A DNA stretch of 54,801 bases from Microbispora bryophytorum (GTDB lineage Bacteria; Actinomycetota; Actinomycetes; Streptosporangiales; Streptosporangiaceae): positions 1-54,801 of the forward strand of contig NZ_VIRL01000032.1 in NCBI RefSeq assembly GCF_006874465.1, in the 5' to 3' direction. The notes under the pieces were generated by a model. It searched no databases. It was not told where the DNA came from and saw only the letters and a list, made by a program, of their open reading frames with translations. Below are positions 1 through 11,130 of this stretch, in pieces. Position numbers and translations under genes: made by a program. Positions within the stretch are counted from its first letter, which is position 1, and each line of letters starts with the position of its first letter.

Positions 1-358
1 ATCCGACGAAGTCGGTCGTGTAGCGGCCCGCGGCCAGGCGCTGCCACAGCCCGATCCGGTAGCCGCCGGGCACCTGCGTGCCCTCGGTGATCGAGTCGCC
101 CAGCGGCATCACCCGCACCCCGCCGTTCGACTCCGCGAAGGCGACGCCCGTGCCCACCAGCGTGCCCGTCACCGCCACCAGCACGGCCAGCAGCGCCGCG
201 GTCGACCAACGTCTCCACGTGCGCAGGCTCAGCCCTCCGTGCGCCGGAAGGCGATCCGGCCGGTTCGGCCTATGGAGAGACTCCGGGCCGCTTCCGCCGA
301 GCCGGCTGCGAGGGGTGACCGCGGCGCCGACCAGGCGTGAAAGGGATTCGATCTTCAT
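1..358 (-). CDS. Secreted SGNH/GDSL hydrolase, N-terminal part
   Basis: The reading frame runs from an ATG at 358 off the left edge, so only about 119 residues are seen. An AGGAG ribosome site lies 5 bases before the ATG. The N terminus is about 50 polar residues followed by RTWRR, a hydrophobic segment (ALLAVLVAVTGTLVGTGVAFA) and an AFA signal-peptidase-like site, so the enzyme is probably exported. It then reads RVMPLGDSITEG, the block I motif of SGNH hydrolases with the nucleophile serine in GDSIT. In the family this fold hydrolyses ester bonds, often acetyl groups on plant polysaccharides. The 50-residue N-terminal extension before the signal segment is unusual, and a downstream start is possible. 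The function beyond esterase is inferred. Confidence 0.85.
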   Translation of the reverse strand, partial: MKIESLSRLVGAAVTPRSRLGGSGPESLHRPNRPDRLPAHGGLSLRTWRRWSTAALLAVLVAVTGTLVGTGVAFAESNGGVRVMPLGDSITEGTQVPGGYRIGLWQRLAAGRYTTDFVG

Positions 359-560
359 GTGTACTCCTGGGAGAGTGCGGGACGGACCCTCGGCTGTTAT
401 CGCTCACATCGAGTGGTGGGCGAGGTCCGTCGGAGACCTGTCCGTGTCTTGAGGGAGAGACGGCTTGAGGGGGAGACGGCCGTCGGCTGCGTGGTCCGGG
501 CTCGGCCTGTGCCGCGGAGGCCGGACCCCGATCCGAAGATCCTGGATCCGGGCAGATTCG

Positions 561-574
561 TGTTAGCGCTAACA
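561..574. promoter_or_regulatory. LacI-type operator TGTTAGCGCTAACA
   Basis: A perfect 14-bp palindrome with a central CG, about 200 bp upstream of the SGNH hydrolase start. This is the classic form of LacI/GalR-family operators found upstream of secreted glycosidase genes in actinobacteria. It differs from the palindrome upstream of the neighbouring glycosidase, so it may answer to a different LacI protein encoded elsewhere. Confidence 0.7.
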
Positions 575-1131
575 TTTGTGTTTACAGGGCAGCTCTCTCT
601 CTGCGATTGACGTAGGTGGTGGTGCGGCGGAGCAAATACGACGGCCGACGCCGCGTCAAGGCTCCTGCCTCTGCCCGCCCGGCCCCCGGGTCTGCCGGGG
701 CGTCTCATCTGCCGCGACGAGGAGGGAGCTCGATCGTTGCGGGGCGTGGGGGTGAAACTTTCACGACAGGCGTCCGCCGGTGAAGAGCCGCCGGAGCCGC
801 TCTGCCGGGGCGGCGAAACGTCAGCCGAAGGATCGGAAGAAACACCAGCTCAGGGCCGGAGTCGCCGGGAGGATCAGGGAAACGGCCCGCTCTCGGCCCG
901 GGCACGTTTCGTGGCGGTCATCCGACCGGCGACCTGGAGGTCGTCTCCGGCCAGGAGGGTCGTCTCCGGCCCGGGGCCCGAGGGCCGGGGCCGGGGCAGG
1001 AGACGGTCGCGGTGGCGGGGCTGGTGGCGGTGGCGGGGCGAACGGGGGCCGTGGCGGTGGCGAGGCAGGCGGGAGGCGGGACGGCAGGGGCCGCCGGGAT
1101 GGCGTGGCGGGCTCGGGAACGCGTACAGCCG
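575..1131. other. Gene-free spacer
   Basis: About 560 bp between the operator and the end of the lacI gene. Reading frames exist on both strands but none has a plausible start with a ribosome site or recognisable protein content. The 960-1100 stretch is very rich in GGC/GGGG runs. I see no terminator hairpin with a T tract. Confidence 0.4.
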
Positions 1132-2157
1132 TCAGGAACGGTCATCCCTGGCACGGGCGGGTCCGGTCGTGCCGCGCAGCGAGATGGGCGGCGCGACCAG
1201 GAGATGGCCGTGCGGGGTGGTGGGATCGGCGATCAGCCGGATGAGCATCTCGACGGCGCGGGCGCCGAGCTCGTCCGCCGGGACGTCGGCGGCCGTGAGC
1301 GGGGGGTGCAGGTTCTCCGCCCAGTGGCGCGCGGAGACGCCGGCGATGGAGAAGTCGCGCGGCACGACCAGGCCCGCCTGGGCGAGCGCGTGGTACATCC
1401 CGGGGGTGGCGGCCTCGTTGAGGGTGGCGATCGCGGTCAGGTCGGGGCGTTCGTCGAGGAGCCGCTCGACGCAGGAGACCCCCGATTGGGCGTCGTCGGC
1501 GCAGCACGTCTGCACGCCGTCGAGACGACGCTCCGCCATCGCGCGGGTGAAACCGGCCTGGGCGCGGTGGCCTGGGCCGTACCCGGCCGCCACCAGCTCT
1601 TCCGAGCGGTTGATCAGCGCGATGTGGCGATGGCCGAGGTCGGCCAGGTGATGCACACAGTTGGCGATCAGCTTCTCGTAGTCGATGTCCACCCAGGACA
1701 TCTCCTCCGGGCGGCTGGTGCGGCCGATGCCGACGAAGGGCAGCCCGGCCTGCCGCAGGCGGGTGACCCGGTCGTCCTCAAGCCGTATCTCCATGACGAT
1801 GACGCCGTCCACGCGTCTGCCGCCGACCACGCGCTCGAAGGATCGGTCGTGCTCGCCCCCGGACGGCGACAGCAGGACGTCCAGGTCGGCGTGTGCGGCG
1901 GCGTCGACGACGCTGGCCACGAAGCCGAGCTGCATGTCGGTCAGGCGCCGGCTGGCGGGAGGGATGACCAGGCCGATGGTGTGGGTCCGGCCCTCCTTGA
2001 GCGCCTTGGCGGCGGCGTTGGGCCGGTAGCCCAGTTCGTCGATGACCGCTTGGATGCGCCGGCGGGTCTCCTCCGACACGGGACGCTTGCCGCTCAGCGC
2101 GTACGAGACGGTGCTGCGCGCCACGCCCGACCGCTTGGCAATCTCCCCGATGTTCAC
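1132..2157 (-). CDS. LacI/GalR-family transcriptional repressor
   Basis: 341 residues, normal length for the family. Starts at GTG 2157 with GAGGAG five bases upstream. Residues 1-25 (NIGEIAKRSGVARSTVSYAL) form the LacI helix-turn-helix, followed by the hinge helix region (GYRPNAAAKALKEGRTHTIGLVIP). Residues about 60-335 are the periplasmic-binding-protein-like effector domain. It lies between two secreted carbohydrate-active genes on the same strand and probably represses them, or at least the glycosidase, until a sugar inducer is present. A degenerate copy of the glycosidase palindrome lies about 43 bp before its own start, which suggests autoregulation. The sugar cannot be told from sequence. 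Confidence 0.93.
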   Translation of the reverse strand: MNIGEIAKRSGVARSTVSYALSGKRPVSEETRRRIQAVIDELGYRPNAAAKALKEGRTHTIGLVIPPASRRLTDMQLGFVASVVDAAAHADLDVLLSPSGGEHDRSFERVVGGRRVDGVIVMEIRLEDDRVTRLRQAGLPFVGIGRTSRPEEMSWVDIDYEKLIANCVHHLADLGHRHIALINRSEELVAAGYGPGHRAQAGFTRAMAERRLDGVQTCCADDAQSGVSCVERLLDERPDLTAIATLNEAATPGMYHALAQAGLVVPRDFSIAGVSARHWAENLHPPLTAADVPADELGARAVEMLIRLIADPTTPHGHLLVAPPISLRGTTGPARARDDRS

Positions 2158-2199
2158 CGGCGCTCCTCACCTGGTCCGACCGATATGCACATCGTAAGT

Positions 2200-2210
2200 C
2201 GAATCGAGCG
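2200..2210. promoter_or_regulatory. Degenerate copy of the glycosidase operator
   Basis: CGAATCGAGCG matches eight bases of the CGAATCGATTCG palindrome found before the glycosidase gene and then diverges. It sits just upstream of the lacI start, the place expected for an autoregulatory site. The match is short, so confidence is modest. Confidence 0.35.
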
Positions 2211-2423
2211 CATGGAATGACGATCGCGACGCATGCGACGGTCCGCGCGACCCCGGTGACGTGCACGGTCGGTGGGATTCGGTCCCCGCGAACCGGTTCG
2301 ACTCGCGGCGGAGAGGACCGCACCCCCGGTGCCCGTGTGGCCGGACGCCGGTCGGACGTGTGACGCACGTCCGACCGGCGTGGCGGTCATGGGCGAAGCG
2401 AACCGGCGTCGGCGGTCACCCGG

Positions 2424-4406
<1,983 letters not shown>

Positions 4407-4609
4407 CTGTGGAGATTCTTCGGGTTGGGCACCGAACATCCAGCTCACGGTCTTGTTCTCGAATCGGTTCGCCAGCAGAGGTGCCGGTGAGGAGCCGGTC
4501 GCAGGACTGGCAGGCGGGGGAGCCCGGGACGGCGAGGTCGCCGAGCGCGGGCACACGCCCACACTCTTGCCCTGGCCGTACCGTGCCGACAGGCGCTCTC
4601 ACCCGCGCA

Positions 4610-5269
4610 TCAGGTCACCAGGCCCCTGCGGTAGGCGTAGACGACGGCCTGCACGCGGTCACGCAGGCCGAGCTTGGTGAGGATGCGCGACACGTACGTC
4701 TTGACGGTCTCATGGCTGATGACCAGCATCGCGGCGATCTCGCTGTTGGACCGGCCGTCGGCGATGAGGCGCAGCACCTCCAGTTCGCGCGGGGTCAGCG
4801 CGACGTCGTCCGGCGTGCCCTCGGCGGGACGGATCCGCGCGGCGTACCTGCCGACGAGCTGCCGCGTCACCTCGGGTGCCAGCAGCGCGGCACCCGTCGC
4901 GACGGTGCGGATGCCGTGCAGCAGCTGCGCCGGTGGGGCGTCCTTGAGCAGGAACCCGCTCGCCCCCGCACGCAGCGCCTCGTACACGTACTCGTCCAGG
5001 TTGAACGTCGTCACCACGAGCACCTTGACGGGATGCTCCACCCCGGCGCCGGCCAGCAGGCGGGTCGCCTCGATGCCGTCGAGCACCGGCATGCGCACGT
5101 CCATCACCACGACGTCCGGGTTCAGCCGGCGCGCGAGGTCGACGGCGGCGCGACCGTCCCCGCACTCGCCCACCACCTCGAGGTCGGGCTGCGCATCGAT
5201 GATCGTCGCGAACCCGGTGCGGATCAGCGCCTGGTCGTCGCAGACCAGGACCCGGACCGGCGCGGTCAC
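4610..5269 (-). CDS. NarL/LuxR-family response regulator
   Basis: 219 residues. The receiver domain has the acidic pocket (Asp11, Asp12), the phospho-acceptor Asp57 in VVVMDVRMP, and the conserved threonine/lysine region (VVTTF, LLKDAPP). The C-terminal LuxR-type HTH runs LTPRELEVLRLIADGRSNSE to about residue 210. Its ATG overlaps the stop of the kinase gene upstream (ATGA), so the two are translationally coupled. It is the output of the kinase encoded at 5266-6420. Because the operon starts with a CPBP membrane protease, the system may sense or respond to envelope conditions, but its targets are unknown. Confidence 0.95.
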   Translation of the reverse strand: MTAPVRVLVCDDQALIRTGFATIIDAQPDLEVVGECGDGRAAVDLARRLNPDVVVMDVRMPVLDGIEATRLLAGAGVEHPVKVLVVTTFNLDEYVYEALRAGASGFLLKDAPPAQLLHGIRTVATGAALLAPEVTRQLVGRYAARIRPAEGTPDDVALTPRELEVLRLIADGRSNSEIAAMLVISHETVKTYVSRILTKLGLRDRVQAVVYAYRRGLVT

Positions 5270-6420
5270 GACGGGTTCCCCGCGGGGATGCGTGCCCGCA
5301 CGACGAAGCCGCCGCCCGTCCGCCGGTCGGCGCTGAACTCGCCGCCCAGGGCGTCGACCCGCTCACGCAGCCCGGCGAGGCCCCGCCCGCTCCCGCCGGG
5401 CGAGCCGGCCCGCGAGCCGGAACCGTCGGTGCTGACCACCACGAGGATCTCCTTCTCGCCATAGCGCACACGGACGTCCGTGCGGCTGCCGTGGGCGTGT
5501 TTGAGGGCGTTCGTCAGGGATTCCTGCACGACCCTGTAGGCGACGAATTCGGCGCTGCCGGCCGATTCCGCCGGCCTGCCCTCCTCGGCGAACTCCACCG
5601 GCTGCCCGGCCCGGCGCGTCTGCTCCACGAGCGTGTGAAGCTCGACGGCGGACGGCATCCCGACGTCGGAGTCATGGTCGGGGTTGAGCAGGTCGAGCAG
5701 GTGCCGCAGGTCGGAGATGGCCCGCCGGCCGGTGTCGGTGACGGCGCTCAGAGCCGCGTCGAGTCGGTCGGGCGCGGCGGTCAGGTAGCGTGCCGCCTCG
5801 GCCTGCACGACCATCGCCGTCACATGATGGGTCACCACGTCGTGGAGCTCGCGGGCGATGCGGGTGCGTTCGGCGGCGCGGGTGGCCTCGGCGACGCGGC
5901 GGCGGCCCTCGGCCTCGGCGGCCCGGCCGGAGCGCAGCCAGGCCCCGGCGCTCCACGCGAGGACCAGCGCCAGGTAGAACGTCACATACCCCACCGGGCC
6001 CTCGGCCGAGCCGGTCCGGTCGAGCGCGACCGCCAGCGGCACGTACGCCAAGGAGAGCAGGACCATCGTGACGCGCCGGTGACGCTCCAGATGGACGCCC
6101 GTGCTGATGAGCGCGATGGGCAGCGCGGTGCCCGCCGCCGTGTGGTAGGCGCGGAGCTGGTCGAGGGCGAAGCCGAGCGACACCAGGGCGATGCAGACGG
6201 CGGGCCACCGCCGGCGGACGACCAGCGGGAGACATTCGAGGGCGATCACCAGGACGGCCGTCGCGTCGAAGGGGCGGGCCGGCAGGTCGCCGAGCTGCGT
6301 CCCGTAGTCGTGTAACGCCGGCAGGAGCGACGTGACGGCCAGCAGCAGCGCGAGCGGTAGATCCCGGACCGTGACGTCGGACCGTCTCCACAGATCCGGG
6401 AGCCGCCGGAAGTCGATCAC
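5266..6420 (-). CDS. Membrane sensor histidine kinase, NarL-partner type
   Basis: 384 residues, starting at GTG 6420, which overlaps the stop of the preceding gene as GTGA. Four to five hydrophobic segments fill residues 20-160. A HisKA_3 dimerisation domain follows with RTRIARELHDVVTHH (phospho-acceptor His193), then a HATPase_c domain with ESLTNALKHA (N box) and GRGLAGLRERV (G box). It phosphorylates the response regulator at 4610-5269. A longer frame extends upstream but overlaps the protease gene in another frame and is not credible. The signal is unknown; there is no large extracellular domain, so an intramembrane signal is plausible. Confidence 0.93.
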   Translation of the reverse strand: MIDFRRLPDLWRRSDVTVRDLPLALLLAVTSLLPALHDYGTQLGDLPARPFDATAVLVIALECLPLVVRRRWPAVCIALVSLGFALDQLRAYHTAAGTALPIALISTGVHLERHRRVTMVLLSLAYVPLAVALDRTGSAEGPVGYVTFYLALVLAWSAGAWLRSGRAAEAEGRRRVAEATRAAERTRIARELHDVVTHHVTAMVVQAEAARYLTAAPDRLDAALSAVTDTGRRAISDLRHLLDLLNPDHDSDVGMPSAVELHTLVEQTRRAGQPVEFAEEGRPAESAGSAEFVAYRVVQESLTNALKHAHGSRTDVRVRYGEKEILVVVSTDGSGSRAGSPGGSGRGLAGLRERVDALGGEFSADRRTGGGFVVRARIPAGNPS

Positions 6421-7250
6421 TGGGAGAGCGTAGCGGCCGCGCCGGTCCGGGCACGGCGCCGGCGGGGGACCAGGGTGCCGCGCCGGTGGGCCAGCCACAG
6501 GAAGACGATCGTCAGCAACGCGCCGAACAGGACCGCGTACGGGCTCGCCTCCGGCCCGAAGTCGCCGCCGGTGAGCAGGGCCGGGCCTGACGTCACACCG
6601 TTCAGCAGGCCTTCCTGCACGCCGTTGCCGGAGACTTCGGTGCCGAAGACGCCGGCGGCGGCGAAGTTCCAGCCGAAGTGCAGGCCGATCGGCAGCCACA
6701 GGGTGCGGGTGGCGGCGTAGGCGGCGGCGAGCATGCCGCCGGCCTCGATGGCGATGGCGATCGCGCCCCACAGGTTGGCGTGCTGGTTGGTCAGGTGCAT
6801 CAGGCCGAACAGCAGCCCGGTCAGCGTCAGCGCGATCCACGTGCCGGTCCATTCCTCGACGATCCGGAACAGGACGCCGCGGAAGAGCAGCTCCTCGGTC
6901 ACGGCGGCGGCGGCCATGAAGCCGAGCAGCCCGACCGCGCCCGTCACCGAGCCGAGGCCGTCGACCCGGTAGCCGCCGCTGAAGGCGATGTTCACGATGA
7001 CAGCCGCGAACATCCCGGCACCGATCAGCATCCCCCGGCCGAGGGCGGGGACGGCGCCTTTCCGGGCCACCTCCACCGGTGCGCGACGCTCGGACCACCG
7101 CACCACCCGGGCGTACACGAACACCGCGAGGACGGCCGTCGCGACCCCGATGACCAGGGTGAGGAACGCGTTTCCCCGCACCGCGCCCGTGATCGCGCCA
7201 CCGGCGAAGGCGACCACCGCGACGGCCACGAGCTGCTTCAACAGTCGCAT
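6417..7250 (-). CDS. CPBP-family intramembrane metalloprotease
   Basis: 277 residues with about eight membrane segments. The three family motifs are present: EELLFRG (the glutamate pair plus arginine), FGLMHL and HFGWNF. In the Abi/CAAX (Rce1-like) family these residues bind the metal and carry out hydrolysis within the membrane. The ATG at 7250 has AAGGAG upstream. It is the first gene of a tightly overlapping three-gene operon with a two-component pair, which suggests that it processes a membrane signal or is a target of the system. A role in prenyl-protein maturation is unlikely in bacteria. Confidence 0.92.
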   Translation of the reverse strand: MRLLKQLVAVAVVAFAGGAITGAVRGNAFLTLVIGVATAVLAVFVYARVVRWSERRAPVEVARKGAVPALGRGMLIGAGMFAAVIVNIAFSGGYRVDGLGSVTGAVGLLGFMAAAAVTEELLFRGVLFRIVEEWTGTWIALTLTGLLFGLMHLTNQHANLWGAIAIAIEAGGMLAAAYAATRTLWLPIGLHFGWNFAAAGVFGTEVSGNGVQEGLLNGVTSGPALLTGGDFGPEASPYAVLFGALLTIVFLWLAHRRGTLVPRRRRARTGAAATLSQ

Positions 7251-7638
7251 GACGACTCCTTGGGGAGATGCCGCGGCCGGAGCGCCGCGGCTACGCCGAG
7301 AACGCTAGGGATCCGGCGATCCGGAATCGTCACCGCGCGGTGGACATTCGCGGGTAGCTCGCACGGGGGACGGCTGCCGGATTCGTCCGCGGTCATCCTC
7401 GGCGGCCTGGTCCGGGCCGTGCACCGGCCGCCTCCGGCGCGAACGGCTCCCGGGCCCGCGCCACCAGGGCCTATACGACGCATATACCGGCGTCTCCGAT
7501 GCTCGGCCGCGCCCGCAGACGTACGCGAAGAGAAGGTGACCATGCGACGGAGGCCGCCGGGGGAGGGCATGGCCGGGGATGAGGCGGCGGGCGCCCCGGC
7601 CGATCGAAGGCTCGCGCCGGTGACCGGCCTCGCGAGGG
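7251..7638. other. Divergent intergenic region, protease operon and SARP gene
   Basis: This region carries the promoters for both divergent units. Near 7306-7328 lies CTAGG next to GATCCGGCGATCCGG, a pair of GATCCGG repeats that could be a response-regulator site. Near 7472-7490 the AT-richer TATACGACGCATATACC could hold the -10 of the SARP gene. I see no further gene. Confidence 0.35.
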
Positions 7639-10600
7639 GTGACGGTGTTCGAGTTCGACGTTCTCGGGCCGCTGCGGGCGAGCCGCGACGGGGTGCCCGT
7701 TCCGCTGGGCGCGGCGATGCTGCGCCGCCTGCTGGCGGCCCTGCTGTGCACGCCGGGCAGGCCGGTGGCGGTGGCGGCGCTGATCGAGGCCCTGTGGGGG
7801 AGCACGCCGCCCCGCAGCGCGCACAAGACCCTGCAGATATACGTGCTGCGGTTGCGGCGGGCGCTGGGCGAGCGCGACCGCGTCGTCCACTGCGCCGGTG
7901 GTTACGCCGTCACCGTGCTGCCGCCGGAGCTCGACGTGCTGCGGTTCCGGGAGCTCACGGCGGCAGGGCGGGCCGCCGGGAGGACCGCGGACCTGGCGAA
8001 GGCGGGCATGCTGTTCGAGCGTGCGCTCGGCCTGTGGCGGGGCCCCGCCTACGCCGACGTCGGGGACGTGGCGATGGTGGCCGACGAGGCCCGGCGGCTG
8101 GAGGAGGAACGGCTGCTGACCTGTGAGGAGCTGGCTGTCGTCGACCTGGCCCGGGGCCGCCACGCGGAGCTGGTCACCGGCCTGACCGAGATGGCCGAGC
8201 TGCATCCGTACCGGGAGCGGCTGCACGCGTGCCTGATGCTGGCCCTCAGCCGGGCCGGGCGCCAGGCCGAGGCGTTGCGGGTCTACCAGCGGACGCGGAC
8301 CGTGCTCGGCGAGGAACTCGGCGTGGAACCCGGCCGGTTGCTGCGACGGGTGCACGAGGCGATCCTGCGGGATGAGGCGACCGGTCCGTTCGCCGGCGAG
8401 ATCCTCGGGCCGGAGACGGCCTGCGCGGACGAGCGCGCCGCGTACCTCGAAGCCCGGAGCACCGTGGAAGAAACCACGGGAGGTACGGCCGGGGACGATG
8501 CCGGGGGAGACGCGGAGGGAGACGCGGAGGGAGACGCGGAGGGAGACGCGGAGGGCCGGGCGGACGCGGCCTGGATCGGTGAGGGGTGGATTGGTAACGG
8601 GCGGACGGGTAACGGGCGGACGGGTGAGGGGCGGACGGGGCCCGCGACGACCGTGCCGTGTCAGCTGCCACCGGACATAACGGACTTCGCCGGACACCGG
8701 GACACGGCGGAGTCACTGCGGCTGTGGCTCACCAGCGCGGACGGACACACCGCCGCGACCCCGATCGTGACGCTGTACGGCGGTGCGGGCACCGGCAAGA
8801 CGACGCTCGCGGTCCACGTCGCCCACCGCCTGCGGGAGACGTTCACCGACGGCCTGCTCTACATCGACCTGCGCGGGACCCGCCCTCGGCCGGTCGACCC
8901 GGCCGAGGCGCTGGCGCGGTTTTTGATCGCCCTCGGGGTGGACGCGCGGGCGGTGCCGGACGAAGCCGAGGAGCGCGGGACGCTGTTGCGCACCGTGCTG
9001 GCCGATCGTCGCGTGCTGGTCGTGCTGGACGACGCCGCGGGCGAGGAGCAGGTCAGGCCGCTCCTGCCGGGTGGTGCGGGCTGCGCCGTGCTGGTGACGA
9101 GCAGGCGCGGGGTCGCCGGGTTGAGCGCCCGATCCGTACGCGTCGGCCCGCTCGACCCGGCGTGCGCGGCGGAGCTGCTCGGGCGGATCGCCGGGCCGGT
9201 TCGGGTGGCGGCGCGGCCCACGGTCGCCGCCGAGATCGTCCGGCTCTGCGGTCACCTGCCCCTGGCGATACGGATCGCCGGGGCGAAACTGGCGCTGCGC
9301 GAGCACTGGCGACTCGACCACCTCGCGGATCGCCTGCGGGCGGAGCGGCGGCGCCTGGACGAGCTCGCCCTCGGAGACCTGTCGGTCCGGGCGGGGCTGG
9401 CCGCCGACTACGACAGTCTCGGCGAGACCACCCGGCGGGCGCTGCGGATGCTCGGCCTGCTCGACGTCCCCTCCTTCGCCGCCTGGATGCTCGCGGCGGC
9501 CCTCGACGTGACGGTGCGCGAAGCCGAGACGTACGCCGAGCTGCTCGTCGACGCCCAGCTCCTGAGCTGCGAGGGCAGCGACGGCAACGGGCGGTTCCGC
9601 TACCGCCTCCCCGAGTTGGCCCGGCTCTACGCGCGGGAACGCGCCGAGCTGGAGGAGACCGCCGGCGAGCGGGACAGGGCCGTCACGCGCGTTCTCGGCG
9701 CGTTGCTCGCACTGGCGGAGACGGCGGACAGCGGACTGCCGGAGCAGAGGGCCTCCGTCATCCGCGGCGCGGCCCCCCGCTGGTACGCCGACCCCGCCAC
9801 CACCAGGGCCCTGGTCGGTGATCCGACGGCCTGGTTCGACAGCGAGCGGCAGACGCTTCTGGTGGGGGTGGCGCAGGCCTGCCGGCTCGGTCTGGTCGAG
9901 GCGGCCTGGGAACTGTCGGCCCGCGCGGCCGGCTACTACGCCTTCCGCGGCCACTACCGAGACTGGGCGTCCTCGCACGAGCTGGCGCTGCGGGCGTGCG
10001 CACTGGGCGGCGACCAGTGGGGCGAGGCGGTGCTGACGCTCGGCCTCGGCCACCTGTTCATGGTCGGCGTGGGGCCGCGGCGCGGCGTCGCGCCGGACGC
10101 GATCGAGGCGGCGCTCGCGGCGTTCGGCGCGGCGGGGGACCGGCACGGCGCGCTCGACCTGCTGTGCCTGCGGGCGTTCGCACTGTGCCGCGAAGGCGAC
10201 CCCGATCAGGCCCGCGCGGTGGCGGACGAGGCCATGGCCGTGGCCGAGGAGATCGGTGACGAGGCCGCTCTGAGCCGCCTCTGGTACGTCCGCGCCGTCA
10301 TCGATCGGGAGCAGGGGCTCCACGAGGACGCGCTCGCCTGCGCGGACCGGGCGCTCCGCCTGGCGATCGGCGGGAACAGTCTCGTGGCCAGGACCCTCGC
10401 CCTGCGGGAGATGGCCGCCGCCTGCCGCGACCATGCCACGGGCAGGCGCGTCTCCCGTCACCTCTGGGAGGGCCTGCAGATCTGCCGGCGGCGCGGGGAC
10501 CGGTTGTCGGAGGCGTATCTGTTGCTCGCCCTCGGCGATCTGCGCCTTCGGCTCGGGCGCCGGAACGCGGCTTCGGGCGTGGCTTCGGGCGTGGCTTCGG

Positions 10601-11130
10601 GCGTGGCCTTGGACGTGGCTTCGGACGTGGCGAAGCAGATCGAGCGGGCACTGGCCGTGTTCGAGGAGTTCGCGGTCCCGTCCGGACGGGCCGCAGGGCT
10701 CCGCGTCCTGGGCGAGTCGCAGCGTCTCGGCGGCCGGGCCGACCAGGCGGTGCGCACGCTCGGCGACGCGGTGCGCGTGGCGCGCGGGCTGCAGGACCTG
10801 CACGAGCAGGCGCTCGCGCTGAAGGCCCTCGGCCGGGCCCAGCGTGACCGCGGCGACCAGGCGGCGGCCACCCGGTCCTGGACGGCGGCCCACCGGCTGT
10901 TCCAGCGGCTCGGCAACACCACCGAGGCCGCCGCGACGGCAGCGGCGGGCATGGACCGGGCGGCGGGCATGGACGGGGCGGCGGGCATGGAGCGGGCGGC
11001 CGGCGTGGACGGGGCAGCGGGCGTGGACGGGGCGGCGGGCATGGAGCGGGCGGCGGGCGTGGACGGGGCCCCGCCCGATCAGGACAACCTGCGGATGACG
11101 ACGCCCAGCACCTCGCTCACCGGCAGGTAG
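7639..11130 (+). CDS. AfsR/SARP-family regulator with NB-ARC and TPR domains
   Basis: 1163 residues, usual size for AfsR-like proteins. Residues 1-95 are the OmpR-like winged helix (FEFDVLGPLRASRDG, LLAALLCTPGR, YVLRLRRALG). The bacterial activation domain (BTAD) follows to about 250. The NB-ARC ATPase begins near 360 with P-loop YGGAGTGKTTLA and continues with LVVLDDA. The C-terminal third is helical TPR-like. SARPs activate secondary-metabolite genes by binding direct repeats near the -35. The next genes encode a peptide system, and an 11-bp direct repeat precedes the peptide gene, so local control is likely. Oddities are four in-frame tandem-repeat blocks (GDAE x4, a GNGRT-type repeat, ASGV x3, AAGMDG-type x7). 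The last 52 bp overlap the convergent S26 gene. GTG 7645 is an alternative start. Confidence 0.92.
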   Translation: MTVFEFDVLGPLRASRDGVPVPLGAAMLRRLLAALLCTPGRPVAVAALIEALWGSTPPRSAHKTLQIYVLRLRRALGERDRVVHCAGGYAVTVLPPELDVLRFRELTAAGRAAGRTADLAKAGMLFERALGLWRGPAYADVGDVAMVADEARRLEEERLLTCEELAVVDLARGRHAELVTGLTEMAELHPYRERLHACLMLALSRAGRQAEALRVYQRTRTVLGEELGVEPGRLLRRVHEAILRDEATGPFAGEILGPETACADERAAYLEARSTVEETTGGTAGDDAGGDAEGDAEGDAEGDAEGRADAAWIGEGWIGNGRTGNGRTGEGRTGPATTVPCQLPPDITDFAGHRDTAESLRLWLTSADGHTAATPIVTLYGGAGTGKTTLAVHVAHRLRETFTDGLLYIDLRGTRPRPVDPAEALARFLIALGVDARAVPDEAEERGTLLRTVLADRRVLVVLDDAAGEEQVRPLLPGGAGCAVLVTSRRGVAGLSARSVRVGPLDPACAAELLGRIAGPVRVAARPTVAAEIVRLCGHLPLAIRIAGAKLALREHWRLDHLADRLRAERRRLDELALGDLSVRAGLAADYDSLGETTRRALRMLGLLDVPSFAAWMLAAALDVTVREAETYAELLVDAQLLSCEGSDGNGRFRYRLPELARLYARERAELEETAGERDRAVTRVLGALLALAETADSGLPEQRASVIRGAAPRWYADPATTRALVGDPTAWFDSERQTLLVGVAQACRLGLVEAAWELSARAAGYYAFRGHYRDWASSHELALRACALGGDQWGEAVLTLGLGHLFMVGVGPRRGVAPDAIEAALAAFGAAGDRHGALDLLCLRAFALCREGDPDQARAVADEAMAVAEEIGDEAALSRLWYVRAVIDREQGLHEDALACADRALRLAIGGNSLVARTLALREMAAACRDHATGRRVSRHLWEGLQICRRRGDRLSEAYLLLALGDLRLRLGRRNAASGVASGVASGVALDVASDVAKQIERALAVFEEFAVPSGRAAGLRVLGESQRLGGRADQAVRTLGDAVRVARGLQDLHEQALALKALGRAQRDRGDQAAATRSWTAAHRLFQRLGNTTEAAATAAAGMDRAAGMDGAAGMERAAGVDGAAGVDGAAGMERAAGVDGAPPDQDNLRMTTPSTSLTGR
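8506..8637 (+). repeat. In-frame tandem repeats in the SARP linker
   Basis: Four 12-bp units GGAGACGCGGAG at 8506-8553 encode GDAE repeats. Three 15-bp units of the GGTAACGGGCGGACG type at 8593-8637 encode a GNGRT repeat. They lie between the BTAD and NB-ARC domains, in a disordered linker. Confidence 0.9.
10948..11069 (+). repeat. 18-bp tandem repeat at the SARP C terminus
   Basis: About seven 18-bp units of the type GCGGGCATGGACGGGGCG encode AAGMDG/AAGVDG/AAGMER variants just before the stop. A shorter set of 12-bp GCTTCGGGCGTG units is at 10570-10629. The repeats probably arose by slippage and have no obvious function. Confidence 0.9.

Noticed and set aside
737..2220. Long plus-strand frames opposite lacI
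   Set aside because: No ribosome site or recognisable content; the minus strand holds a complete LacI protein.
6417..7098. A longer histidine kinase start far upstream of 6420
   Set aside because: The extension is a shadow of the CPBP protease gene in another frame, and GTG 6420 overlaps its stop in the usual coupled way.
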